Of a stretch of 64,000 bases of DNA, positions 1-7,163 are shown piece by piece. Both the position numbers and the translations under genes were made by a program. Every line of letters starts with the position of its first letter. Within the stretch, counting starts at the first letter, position 1. This DNA is from Sandaracinus amylolyticus (lineage in GTDB: Bacteria; Myxococcota_A; Polyangia; Polyangiales; Sandaracinaceae). The notes below the pieces were generated by a model. The model saw only the letters and a list, made by a program, of their open reading frames with translations, made no database searches and was not told the DNA's origin. Where the stretch lies: the NCBI RefSeq assembly GCF_021631985.1, contig NZ_CP070225.1, positions 4,650,001 to 4,714,000 of the forward strand, in the 5' to 3' direction.

Positions 1-88
1 GCGCGACGGCGAGCGCGGCCGACGACGTGGTCTTCCCCACGCCGCCGCCGCCCGCGCAGACGATCGTGACCGGGACCTTCGTCGCCAT
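1..88 (-). CDS. ArsA-like P-loop ATPase, N-terminal fragment
   Basis: Only the first 29 codons lie in the window; the gene runs off the left edge. The start ATG (88-86) overlaps the stop of the upstream ATPase as TGATG, so the two are probably translated together. The visible part is a beta strand followed by a P-loop reading AGGGGVGKTT. The second GKT Lys of the Walker A motif is present. The 'signature' Lys of deviant Walker A motifs (KGGVGK), seen in the neighbouring gene, is replaced by Gly. Paired ArsA1/ArsA2-type ATPases are known in actinobacteria and myxobacteria, and this arrangement fits that pattern. The substrate is unknown; there is no arsenic gene in view. Confidence 0.7.
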   Translation of the reverse strand, partial: MATKVPVTIVCAGGGGVGKTTSSAALAVA

Positions 89-1005
89 CAGGCTGCGCCC
101 TCTTCGGTCAGCCACGCGGCCACGTCGGTGGCGCTCGGATCCTCCATCTGCTCGCGGAGGATCAGCGGGCGCGTGTGCAGGCTCGTCTTCACTGCGCTGC
201 CGAGGATCTCGAGCGCCTCGCGTTGTGCCTCGCGGCGCGCGTCGAGCATGCGCAGGAGCTGCTGCGCCGCGGGCGCGCTCTCACCGCCACGCGCCGTGAT
301 CGCGCGCGCCGCGTCCCACGCCTCCGCGGGCAGATCGCGCGGAAAACGATTCACCACGAGGCGCGCGGGCGGCAGGCCCACCTCCACCTCGAGCGCGCGA
401 CAGAGCTCGATCGTCTCCGAGAGCACGAGCCGCTCGGGCAGCGTCACCACCACGACCGAGCAGCGCGACGGCGAGACCAATCGATCGATCAAGCGCTGCG
501 CGAGATCGTGGATCGGCCCCGACGCGAACATGTCGCGCATCTGCACCGGCAGGCGCAGCCACGCGAGGCCGTGCCCGGTCGCCGGCATGTCGACGACGAC
601 GCGCGCGCCGGGGTGCTCCTCGGCGTAGATGCGCACCACCTCGAGCATCGCGAGCTCGCGCATCGCGGGCGCGGCGCGCAGCATCGGGCGCACCGCGAAA
701 TTGCCGATGAAGAGGCGCGCGAGGATGGTCGAGCCGAGGATGTTCGCGACCGCGCGCTCCATCGCGTCGCGTGGATCGACGACGCGATGCGCGACCTTGC
801 TGCGCGCGCCGAGCATGCGCTTGCCGCTCTCGCCGTCGCCGAACTCGATCAGCACCGCGCGCCCTTCGCGCGCCGCCGCAGCCTCGGCGATGCCCGCGGC
901 GAGCGTGGTCTTCCCGACTCCGCCCTTGCCGGTGACGAGCACGACCGGTCCGAGAGGCGGGAGCGCGCCGCGAGGCGAGAGCTTGTCCGGGGGAGCCGAG
1001 GCCAT
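88..1005 (-). CDS. ArsA/GET3-family ATPase
   Basis: A 305-residue P-loop ATPase of the ArsA/GET3/SIMIBI class. The deviant Walker A motif GKGGVGKTT lies near residues 26-34, and EFGDGESGKRMLG follows in the switch region. VVVDMPATGHGLAWL near residue 140 matches the family switch II segment (D-x-P-x-G-H). VVNRFPRDLP near 235 resembles the base-recognition strand. The family uses ATP hydrolysis to move or sort clients; in arsenic operons it drives ArsB, but nothing arsenic-related is nearby. It is shorter than classical double-domain ArsA and is the single-domain form found as a pair, with the next gene starting inside its stop codon. ATG start with no in-frame alternative needed. Confidence 0.8.
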   Translation of the reverse strand: MASAPPDKLSPRGALPPLGPVVLVTGKGGVGKTTLAAGIAEAAAAREGRAVLIEFGDGESGKRMLGARSKVAHRVVDPRDAMERAVANILGSTILARLFIGNFAVRPMLRAAPAMRELAMLEVVRIYAEEHPGARVVVDMPATGHGLAWLRLPVQMRDMFASGPIHDLAQRLIDRLVSPSRCSVVVVTLPERLVLSETIELCRALEVEVGLPPARLVVNRFPRDLPAEAWDAARAITARGGESAPAAQQLLRMLDARREAQREALEILGSAVKTSLHTRPLILREQMEDPSATDVAAWLTEEGAA

Positions 1006-1068
1006 GCGGGCGAACTGGCTCCGAGTCGTAGCAGAATTGCGGTGAGCGTCGAAAGTGCCGTCTCGTGC

Positions 1069-3060
1069 TCACGGATGTGCGGCGCGCGGCTCGCTCTGTC
1101 GGACCAGCCGCTGCGCGGTCGCGATCAGCTCGTCGGGCTCGACCGGCTTCGCGAGATACGCCTGGAAGCCCGACGAGAGCACGCGCAGCCGGTCCGTCGC
1201 GCGCGCGTGCGCGGTCAGCGCGATCGCGGGCGTCGCGCCGCCCTGCGAGATCGGCAGCGCGCGCACCCACGCGAGCAGCTCGTAGCCGTCGGCCTCGGGC
1301 ATCGCGAGATCCGACACCAGCAGGCTCGGCCGGAACGTCTTCACGATCGGCAGCGCCATCGCGGCGGTGCTCGCGGTGCGGACGTCGGCGCCCGCGACGC
1401 TGAGCAGCTCGCGCAACATCTCGAGGCTGTCCGCTTCGTCGTCGACCACGAGCACCTTCGCGCCGCGCAGCGGTGTCTCGTTCGGCGGTCGCGACACGCG
1501 CGCGTCGTTCGGCGCGGGCGTCTCCCGCGCGGGGATCTCTGCGGTCGCGTCCTCGAGCGGCGGGAACCAGCACGTGAAGCGCGAGCCCTTGCCGGGCCCC
1601 TCGCTGTGCGCCGCGATCGATCCGCCGTGCAGCTCGACGAGGTGACGAACGATCGCGAGGCCGAGGCCGAGGCCCGCGTGCTTGCGCGTCATGCCTCCGT
1701 CTTGCTGCCGGAAGCGATCGAACACGTGCGGGAGGAACTCGGGCGCGATGCCCTGCCCCGTGTCCTCCACCTCGATCACCAGCTGTCCCGCGCGCCGCTC
1801 CACCGCCACGCGGATGCGCCCCGCGATCGGCGTGAACTTCACCGCGTTCGAGAGCAGGTTCACCACGATCTGCTTGAGCCGCTCGGGATCGCCCGCGACC
1901 AGATCGGGCCCGGGATCGAAGCGCCGCTCGATGCGGATCTGCTTCTCCACCGCGGTCGGCCCGACGGTGTCGATCGCGCTCTGCACCACCGCGCCGAGCG
2001 ACACGCGCCGTCGCTCGAGCCGCAGCTTGCCCGAGATCATGCGCGAGACGTCGAGCAGGTCCTCGATGAGCTTCGCCTGCGAGCGCGCGTTGCGCTCGAT
2101 GATCGCGATCGCACGCGCGGTCTTCGTCGCGTCGAGCGCGCCGGAGCGCAGCATCGTGAGCCAGCCGAGCATCGCGTTGAGCGGCGTGCGCAGCTCGTGC
2201 GAGACGGTCGCGAGGAACTCGTCCTTCGCGCGGTTCGCGGCCTCTGCGTCGGCGCGCGCCTTCGTCTCGGACTCGAGCAGGCGCTGGAGCTCGCTCTCCG
2301 CGTGCATGCGCGCGGTCACGTCGGTGAACATGCCGAGCGCGCCGACGACGCGACCGCGCGCATCGGGGATCGGCGCGGTCGACACGTGCGCCCAGATCTC
2401 GCGCCCGTCGGTGCGCCGCAGCCGCAGATCGAACGCGCTGCGATCCCCGGCGAGGATCGATCCGAAACGCCGGACGTTCTCGCCGCGATCCTCGAGGAAG
2501 ACGAACTCGCGCGCGTTGCGTCCGATCAGATCGGGCAGCGGCACGCCGAGCATCTCCGACATGCTCGCGTTCGCGAAGGTCACGCGGCCGCGCGCATCGA
2601 CCGTCCAGATGCCCTCGGTGGCCGTCTCGAGGATCCGCCGGTGCGCCTCCTCGCGCTCCTTGAGCTCCGCGGAGTGGCGATCGGAGCGACCACGCGCGAC
2701 GACGATCGCCTCGTTGAGCGCGGAGATGGCGACGCCGGTGCCGACGAAGATCCCGAGCTCGAGGCGATCGCGCGGCGCTTCGATCCAGAGCGAGTGCGTC
2801 GGGTGCAGCCACAGGAAGTCGGCGCAGAGCGCGCTCAGCGCGGTCGCGACGAGGCCGGGCCCGATCCCGCCGTACCAGCCCGCCAGCATCACCGCGACGG
2901 TGAAGGGCAGGAGCGGTGCATCGACGCCGAGGAGCGGGTCGAAGAGCAGGCGCGCCGCGACCACGATCCCGACCACGACCACCGCGACGCCGTAGCGGAG
3001 CAGCGGCGACCTCGACGGCAGGACCGCGGTGTGTCGCGGGATGGCGCTCGCGCTGCGCAC
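1069..3060 (-). CDS. Hybrid sensor histidine kinase (DUF4118-PAS-HisKA-HATPase-REC)
   Basis: A membrane-bound hybrid histidine kinase of about 663 residues. The N-terminal part has closely spaced hydrophobic helices typical of the KdpD-like DUF4118 domain (about residues 20-115). A PAS domain follows (about 145-255), then HisKA with the phosphorylatable His in VSHELRTPLN (His288). The HATPase has the N-box NLLSNAVKF, the G1 box DTGQGI and the G2 box GLGLGLAI. A C-terminal receiver has the acceptor Asp in VSDLAMP (Asp584) and the conserved Lys in AKPVEP. I chose the GTG at 3060. A TTG at 3135 is in frame but would add an Arg-rich leader with no transmembrane character. No separate response regulator is adjacent, so the input signal and target are unknown. 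Confidence 0.85.
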   Translation of the reverse strand: MRSASAIPRHTAVLPSRSPLLRYGVAVVVVGIVVAARLLFDPLLGVDAPLLPFTVAVMLAGWYGGIGPGLVATALSALCADFLWLHPTHSLWIEAPRDRLELGIFVGTGVAISALNEAIVVARGRSDRHSAELKEREEAHRRILETATEGIWTVDARGRVTFANASMSEMLGVPLPDLIGRNAREFVFLEDRGENVRRFGSILAGDRSAFDLRLRRTDGREIWAHVSTAPIPDARGRVVGALGMFTDVTARMHAESELQRLLESETKARADAEAANRAKDEFLATVSHELRTPLNAMLGWLTMLRSGALDATKTARAIAIIERNARSQAKLIEDLLDVSRMISGKLRLERRRVSLGAVVQSAIDTVGPTAVEKQIRIERRFDPGPDLVAGDPERLKQIVVNLLSNAVKFTPIAGRIRVAVERRAGQLVIEVEDTGQGIAPEFLPHVFDRFRQQDGGMTRKHAGLGLGLAIVRHLVELHGGSIAAHSEGPGKGSRFTCWFPPLEDATAEIPARETPAPNDARVSRPPNETPLRGAKVLVVDDEADSLEMLRELLSVAGADVRTASTAAMALPIVKTFRPSLLVSDLAMPEADGYELLAWVRALPISQGGATPAIALTAHARATDRLRVLSSGFQAYLAKPVEPDELIATAQRLVRQSEPRAAHP

Positions 3061-3143
3061 AGCTTCTCTCGGTCGACGTAGACGCCGCGGGGACCACCTT
3101 CGACCCCCCTTCCGAGCAGGTCGCAGACGAGGCAAATCTCCTC

Positions 3144-3893
3144 ATGAAAAGCGTGCGCCGGTGCGCAATGCTCCGCGCGATGACCCGCTCGCTCGCGCTC
3201 TCGATCGCGCTCTCGGCGTTCGTCGCGCTCGCTCCATCGCGCGTGCACGCTCAGGCCTACGACGACTCGTACCAGACGTGGCTCTCGGTCGCGGTGCAGG
3301 GAAACGTCACGCCGGATTGGATGCTCTACATCGATCTGAACTGGCGCTTCTGGGACGACTTCGGGCCCTATCAGCAGCTCTATCGCCCCGCGGTCGCGTA
3401 CCGCGTCGCGCCGGGCATGCAGGTGTGGCTCGGCTACGGATGGACTCCGTCGTGGAACCGCGAGGAGCAGTTCACCGACGAGCATCGGATCTGGGAGCAG
3501 TGGACCTGGGACCTGCAGGGCCTCGAGGGAGGGCTCAAGGTGTTCTTCCGCTCGCGCCTCGAGCAGCGCTTCCGCCCCGAGATCTCGTCGGACGTCGGCA
3601 TCCGCTTCCGCCAGTTCGCGCGCGTGCTCGTGCCCTTCGCGCGCGACTTCCCGGTGCACCTGTCGCTCTGGGACGAGGCGTTCATCGCGCTGAACGACGC
3701 CGGCCTCTCGGCGGGCGGGCTCTGGCAGCGGCTCGGGTTCGATCAGAACCGCCTCTTCCTCGGCGTCGGCTGGAACATCGTGCCCGGCCAGCTGCGCATC
3801 GAGGCGGGCTACATGAACCACTGGATCGTGCGCCCCGGCCCGGACGAAGTGCACCACGTCGCGATGGTGAACGGCTTCGTGACGATCCAGTAG
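3144..3893 (+). CDS. DUF2490-family outer-membrane protein
   Basis: A secreted protein of 249 residues (237 if the ATG at 3180 is used). The stretch after the second Met is a textbook signal peptide ending SRVHAQA. The mature part has alternating aromatic/polar strands (WMLYIDLNWRFWDDF, VWLGYGWTPSW, YMNHWIV) typical of the DUF2490 family, which are predicted outer-membrane beta barrels of unknown function. It diverges from the histidine kinase, so the 83 bp between them must hold both promoters. The ATG at 3180 gives the neater signal peptide; the ATG at 3144 adds a short basic n-region and is also plausible. Confidence 0.75.
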   Translation: MKSVRRCAMLRAMTRSLALSIALSAFVALAPSRVHAQAYDDSYQTWLSVAVQGNVTPDWMLYIDLNWRFWDDFGPYQQLYRPAVAYRVAPGMQVWLGYGWTPSWNREEQFTDEHRIWEQWTWDLQGLEGGLKVFFRSRLEQRFRPEISSDVGIRFRQFARVLVPFARDFPVHLSLWDEAFIALNDAGLSAGGLWQRLGFDQNRLFLGVGWNIVPGQLRIEAGYMNHWIVRPGPDEVHHVAMVNGFVTIQ

Positions 3894-3919
3894 CCGCGGC
3901 CGGTGTGCTCGGGTCTTGC

Positions 3920-3958
3920 CGAGACCCCGCGGCGTCGCGCGCGGTGGTGTCGGTCTCG
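3920..3958 (+). terminator. Stem-loop after DUF2490 gene
   Basis: CGAGACC at 3920-3926 pairs perfectly with GGTCTCG at 3952-3958, with an inner CCGCG/CGCGG helix. It lies 27 bp after the stop codon. There is no T-run, so it may only stall transcription or mark the transcript end. Confidence 0.4.
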
Positions 3959-4152
3959 AGAACGCACGCTCTTCGGGTCGTGCTCACCGTGGGGCTTCGG
4001 TGTGCACTCGCTCCAGGTGCGCGCTTCGCGCGCACGTCGCTCTGCTGTGATCCAAGGGTGACGGCGAGCGGGCCGCTCGTGGTGGGGTTGCTTCGCGGTG
4101 GGCGCGATCTCGAGTCCCCGCAGAGTCGCTCGCGATGGCGTGGTCGAGACGA

Positions 4153-4186
4153 CACGAGGAGCCGGGCGCGAGCGCGGCTCCTCGTG
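4153..4186 (-). terminator. Strong stem-loop between convergent genes
   Basis: A perfect 11-bp stem: CACGAGGAGCC at 4153-4163 pairs with GGCTCCTCGTG at 4176-4186 across a 12-nt loop. It sits 18 bp past the stop of the minus-strand gene at 4205 and between convergent genes, so it could act on both strands. There is no T-tract on either side. The rest of 3894-4204 shows nothing gene-like. Confidence 0.55.
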
Positions 4187-4204
4187 GTCGCGCCGTGGGC
4201 GGCG

Positions 4205-5143
4205 TCAGGTCGCGGTGGGCTCGGTCGGGGGCGGCTCTTCGGGCTCGTCGTCCTCGGGGCGCGAGCCGGCGACCAGGCGCTCGAGCGCGCCGAGCGGCGG
4301 CGCCGTGATCGCGGCGCCGTCCTGCTGCGCGTCGTGCAGCGGCCACCAGATCGCGCGCAGGATCGCGAGCACGATGCCGTCCTGGCGATCGAGCGCGCGC
4401 TGATCGGTCCGCTGCGGCGGCGTGAGGTCGGCGCCGGCACGGTCGAGGCGCTCGGTCTCGTCGGCGATGCTCGTGAGCTGCGCGACGAAGGCCTCGTCGT
4501 AGCCGTAGCGATCGAGCACCAGCGCGAGCGAGGGATCCGCGCGGAGCTCGCCGAGGATGCGCGCGACGGTGCGCACGCTCGCCACCGCCACCGCGGGGGT
4601 CGGCGCCTTGCTCGCGGCGCGCGCGAGCTCCGCGCGCACCTTCGAGCCGTGCGGGAGCACGTGGCGGTTGAGCGTCAGCACCACGCTGCGGCGCGCTCGC
4701 AGCGCGCGCGAGGTCGCGGCCTTGAGCTGCTCGCGCCGCCCGGAGATCTCGCTCGCAACGTCGCGGCGCTGCTGCTCGAACGCGAGGTTCACGCGCTGCA
4801 GCTCGCGCGTCTCGCGCACCAGCAACGGGAGCAGCTCGATCGCGAGCCCGGCCGGAGGCTTGCCGAGCGCCCGCACCGCGAGCATCGCGCCCGCCGCGAA
4901 CCCCGGCGCGACCGCGAGGATGTGCTCGGTGCGGAAGCCCGCGCCGAGCGCGATCAGCCCCTCGTTGGACTGCGCGCGGATCAGCGACTCCTTCACCAGC
5001 GCGAGGTCCTCGTCGCGCACCGGAGGCAGGTGGGGATCGAGCTCCTCGAGCGACCAAGCGCGACTCGTGTCGATCGGGGTGGAGCCCGCCGCGGGACGGC
5101 GGGGCGAGGGTGTCTTCTTGGTGTTCTTCTTCGCAGTCGCCAT
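4205..5143 (-). CDS. Unrecognised 312-aa protein, coiled-coil rich
   Basis: I do not recognise this family. The start is the ATG at 5143, followed by a Lys/Thr-rich basic leader (ATAKKNTKKTPSPRRP). A helical stretch around residues 85-140 is rich in charged residues and looks coiled coil. The C-terminal tail is acidic and proline-rich (EDDEPEEPPPTEPTAT). There is no signal peptide or transmembrane segment, so it is probably cytoplasmic. The frame stays open back to 5440, but that extension crosses the 20-21 bp repeat array and is unlikely to be coding, because the repeat period is not a multiple of three. It stands alone, with a strong hairpin after its stop. Confidence 0.6.
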   Translation of the reverse strand: MATAKKNTKKTPSPRRPAAGSTPIDTSRAWSLEELDPHLPPVRDEDLALVKESLIRAQSNEGLIALGAGFRTEHILAVAPGFAAGAMLAVRALGKPPAGLAIELLPLLVRETRELQRVNLAFEQQRRDVASEISGRREQLKAATSRALRARRSVVLTLNRHVLPHGSKVRAELARAASKAPTPAVAVASVRTVARILGELRADPSLALVLDRYGYDEAFVAQLTSIADETERLDRAGADLTPPQRTDQRALDRQDGIVLAILRAIWWPLHDAQQDGAAITAPPLGALERLVAGSRPEDDEPEEPPPTEPTAT

Positions 5144-5231
5144 GCCGCGGACAGTAGGAGGGCCAAGATCGCGGTGTAAATCGTCCACCCTCGAGCGTCC
5201 GCGCGCGAGGACGCAGTCGGGCGCGCGTGCG

Positions 5232-5516
5232 TCGCGACGCGGGAAGCGCTGCCTCGCGACGAGGTGGAGCGCTCTCGCGACGGGCGGCTCCGCCTCGCGA
5301 CGGGAATGTCGGCCTCGCGACGCGCCGCGCCGTCTCGCGACGAGAATTCTCGTCTCGCGACGAGGTGGACCGGTCTCACGACGAGCTGCGCCGTCTCGCG
5401 ACGAGCAGCGCGGTCTCGCGACGAGGTGGACCGCTCTCACGACGCGCTGCGGGGCCTCGCGACGCGCTGCGCGGTCTCACGACGCGCTGCGCGCTCTCGC
5501 GACGAGCAGAACCGAC
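5232..5516. repeat. Phased 20-21 bp direct repeat array (14 units)
   Basis: Fourteen copies of a TCGCGACG/TCACGACG core start at 5232, 5254, 5275, 5295, 5315, 5335, 5355, 5376, 5396, 5416, 5437, 5457, 5477 and 5497. Spacing is 20-21 bp except the first interval of 22, about two helical turns. Most cores contain the palindrome TCGCGA, and the inter-core bases vary (GAGGTGGACC, GCGCTGCGCG, GAGCAGCGCG). The array fills the 373-bp gap between the histidine kinase stop at 5517 and the ATG at 5143. Its function is not known; the even phasing would place every core on one face of the DNA. Confidence 0.85.
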
Positions 5517-7163
5517 TCAGCTCGTCGCCGACGCTTCGGCGTCCTCGCCCGGGCCCTCGCGCGTCAGCGTGAACGTGATCTGCGCGCCGCCGCGGCGCGA
5601 CTCGCCGATCTCGAGCGTGCCGCCGTGCTCGCTCACGATGCGATCGACGATCGAGAGGCCGAGGCCGGTGCCGCGCGCCTTCGTCGTGTAGTACGGCTCG
5701 AGCACGCGCGCGCGCTCTTCGGCCGGGATGCCGGGGCCGTCGTCGCTCACCGTGACGCGCACCCCGCCGTCGGTGGTCGGCTCGACCTCGACCTCGACGT
5801 GCCCTTCGTCGCCGCGCTTGCTCTGCGCCGCGTCGAGCGCGTTCTGCACGAGGTTCACCAGCACCTGCGTGAGCTGATCGCGATCGGCGCGAACCCGCGG
5901 CGCGTCGTTCGCGAGCGTCATCTTGATCGGCAGGCGCGGCGAGGTGTCGGTGATCGTCGCGTCGCCGCCCGGCGAGTGCAGCTGCACGACCTGCGCGACC
6001 ACCTCGCGCACGTCGAGCGAGGTCGGCTGCGGGCGCGGCAGGCGCGCGAAGCGCGAGAACTCGGTGACGATGCGCTCGAGCCGCTCGACCTCCTCGAGCA
6101 CGGTGCGCGTGGACTCGTCGAAGATCTCGTCGAAGTCCGGATGCTGGCGCTGCTTGGTCCGCCGCATCGTCTCGATCGACATGCGGATCGGGGTGAGCGG
6201 GTTCTTGATCTCGTGCGCGATGCGGCGCGCGATGTCGCGCCACGCCGCCACGCGCTCGGCGCGCTTCGCGCGGCTCTGCGCGCTGCGCAGCTCCTCGGCC
6301 ATGCGGTTGAACGCGGAGAACGTCGCGCCCGCGCTGCCCGAGGCACGATCGATCTTCACGTCGAGCTCCCCGCGCCCGATGCGCTGGGCCGCCTTCTCGA
6401 GCTCGCCGAGCGGACGCGTCACGCGCCCGCCGATCGAGAGGCCGAGCAGCAGCGCGATCACGACGGTCGCGAGCGCGAGCACCTGGACGTTCAGCTCGAG
6501 CGAGGCCTGCTCGCGATGGCCGATCCTCGCGGGCGGGATCGTCACCGCGACCACCAGCGCATCGCGGCCCGAGACGTCGCGGAACGCCCGCACGATGCGG
6601 CGATCCGCGCCCTCGGGCGGCGGCGCGTCGGGCGCGAGCAGCGCGATCTCAGCGGCGTCGCGCGCCGATCCGCGCGTCAGGAACGCGCTCGCCTGGAACG
6701 CGCCGAGCACCTCGTGATCGCCGCAGCGCCACGCGCGGCCGAGGTAGTCGCGACCGCGCGCGCCCGGGAGCTCGATGCGGGTCCAGTCCGCGCGCATCGC
6801 GCTGCGCGCCGACTCCGAGAGCGCGAGCAGCGGACGCGCGCCTGCGCCCGCCCAGGCCGGCGAGTCGAGCACGAACGCGACCTGCAGCGCCGGCGCGCCC
6901 GCGGGCGCATCGACGCGCGCCGCGCGCAAGAGGCTCTCCGCAGCCGCGCCCTGATCGCGACACGCGATCTCCAGCGCGTGGCCGAGCTCGCCGAGCTCCT
7001 CGTCGACGTACGCGCGCACCTCGTTCGCTATCGCGTCCGCGCGCTCCTCGCGTGCTTCGCGCGCGATCGCGTCGTTCGCCTCGCGGGTCCAGTCGACCAC
7101 GAGCGCGAAGGGCACGAACGCGACCACCGCGAGCAGCAGCGCGAGGCCCAGACGGAGCCTCAC
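5517..7163 (-). CDS. NtrY-like sensor histidine kinase
   Basis: A 548-residue membrane kinase. TM1 is at about residues 5-23, followed by a periplasmic sensor region to about 222, TM2 at about 225-246, HAMP at about 243-296 (SIGGRVTRPLGELEKAA), HisKA with His317 in RRIAHEIKNPLTPI, and a HATPase with VNLVQNALDA, DDGPGIP and GTGLGLSIV. HEIKNPLTPI is the form typical of NtrY and related kinases. The GTG start at 7163 overlaps the PBP1A stop as GTGA, so the kinase is the second gene of a cell-wall operon and may sense envelope state (inference). No response regulator is adjacent. The stop borders the repeat array directly. Confidence 0.85.
   Translation of the reverse strand: MRLRLGLALLLAVVAFVPFALVVDWTREANDAIAREAREERADAIANEVRAYVDEELGELGHALEIACRDQGAAAESLLRAARVDAPAGAPALQVAFVLDSPAWAGAGARPLLALSESARSAMRADWTRIELPGARGRDYLGRAWRCGDHEVLGAFQASAFLTRGSARDAAEIALLAPDAPPPEGADRRIVRAFRDVSGRDALVVAVTIPPARIGHREQASLELNVQVLALATVVIALLLGLSIGGRVTRPLGELEKAAQRIGRGELDVKIDRASGSAGATFSAFNRMAEELRSAQSRAKRAERVAAWRDIARRIAHEIKNPLTPIRMSIETMRRTKQRQHPDFDEIFDESTRTVLEEVERLERIVTEFSRFARLPRPQPTSLDVREVVAQVVQLHSPGGDATITDTSPRLPIKMTLANDAPRVRADRDQLTQVLVNLVQNALDAAQSKRGDEGHVEVEVEPTTDGGVRVTVSDDGPGIPAEERARVLEPYYTTKARGTGLGLSIVDRIVSEHGGTLEIGESRRGGAQITFTLTREGPGEDAEASATS

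Noticed and set aside
175-3081. Long plus-strand open frame of 968 codons opposite the ATPase and histidine kinase genes
   Set aside because: Arg/His/Ala-rich with no domain, and a mirror of real genes on the other strand. Extreme third-position GC suppresses stop codons in other frames.
5232-5516. CRISPR array, or a repeat-encoded N-terminal extension of the protein at 4205
   Set aside because: Spacing of 20-21 bp leaves no spacers. The period is not a multiple of three, and the extension would be a shifting Arg-rich run.
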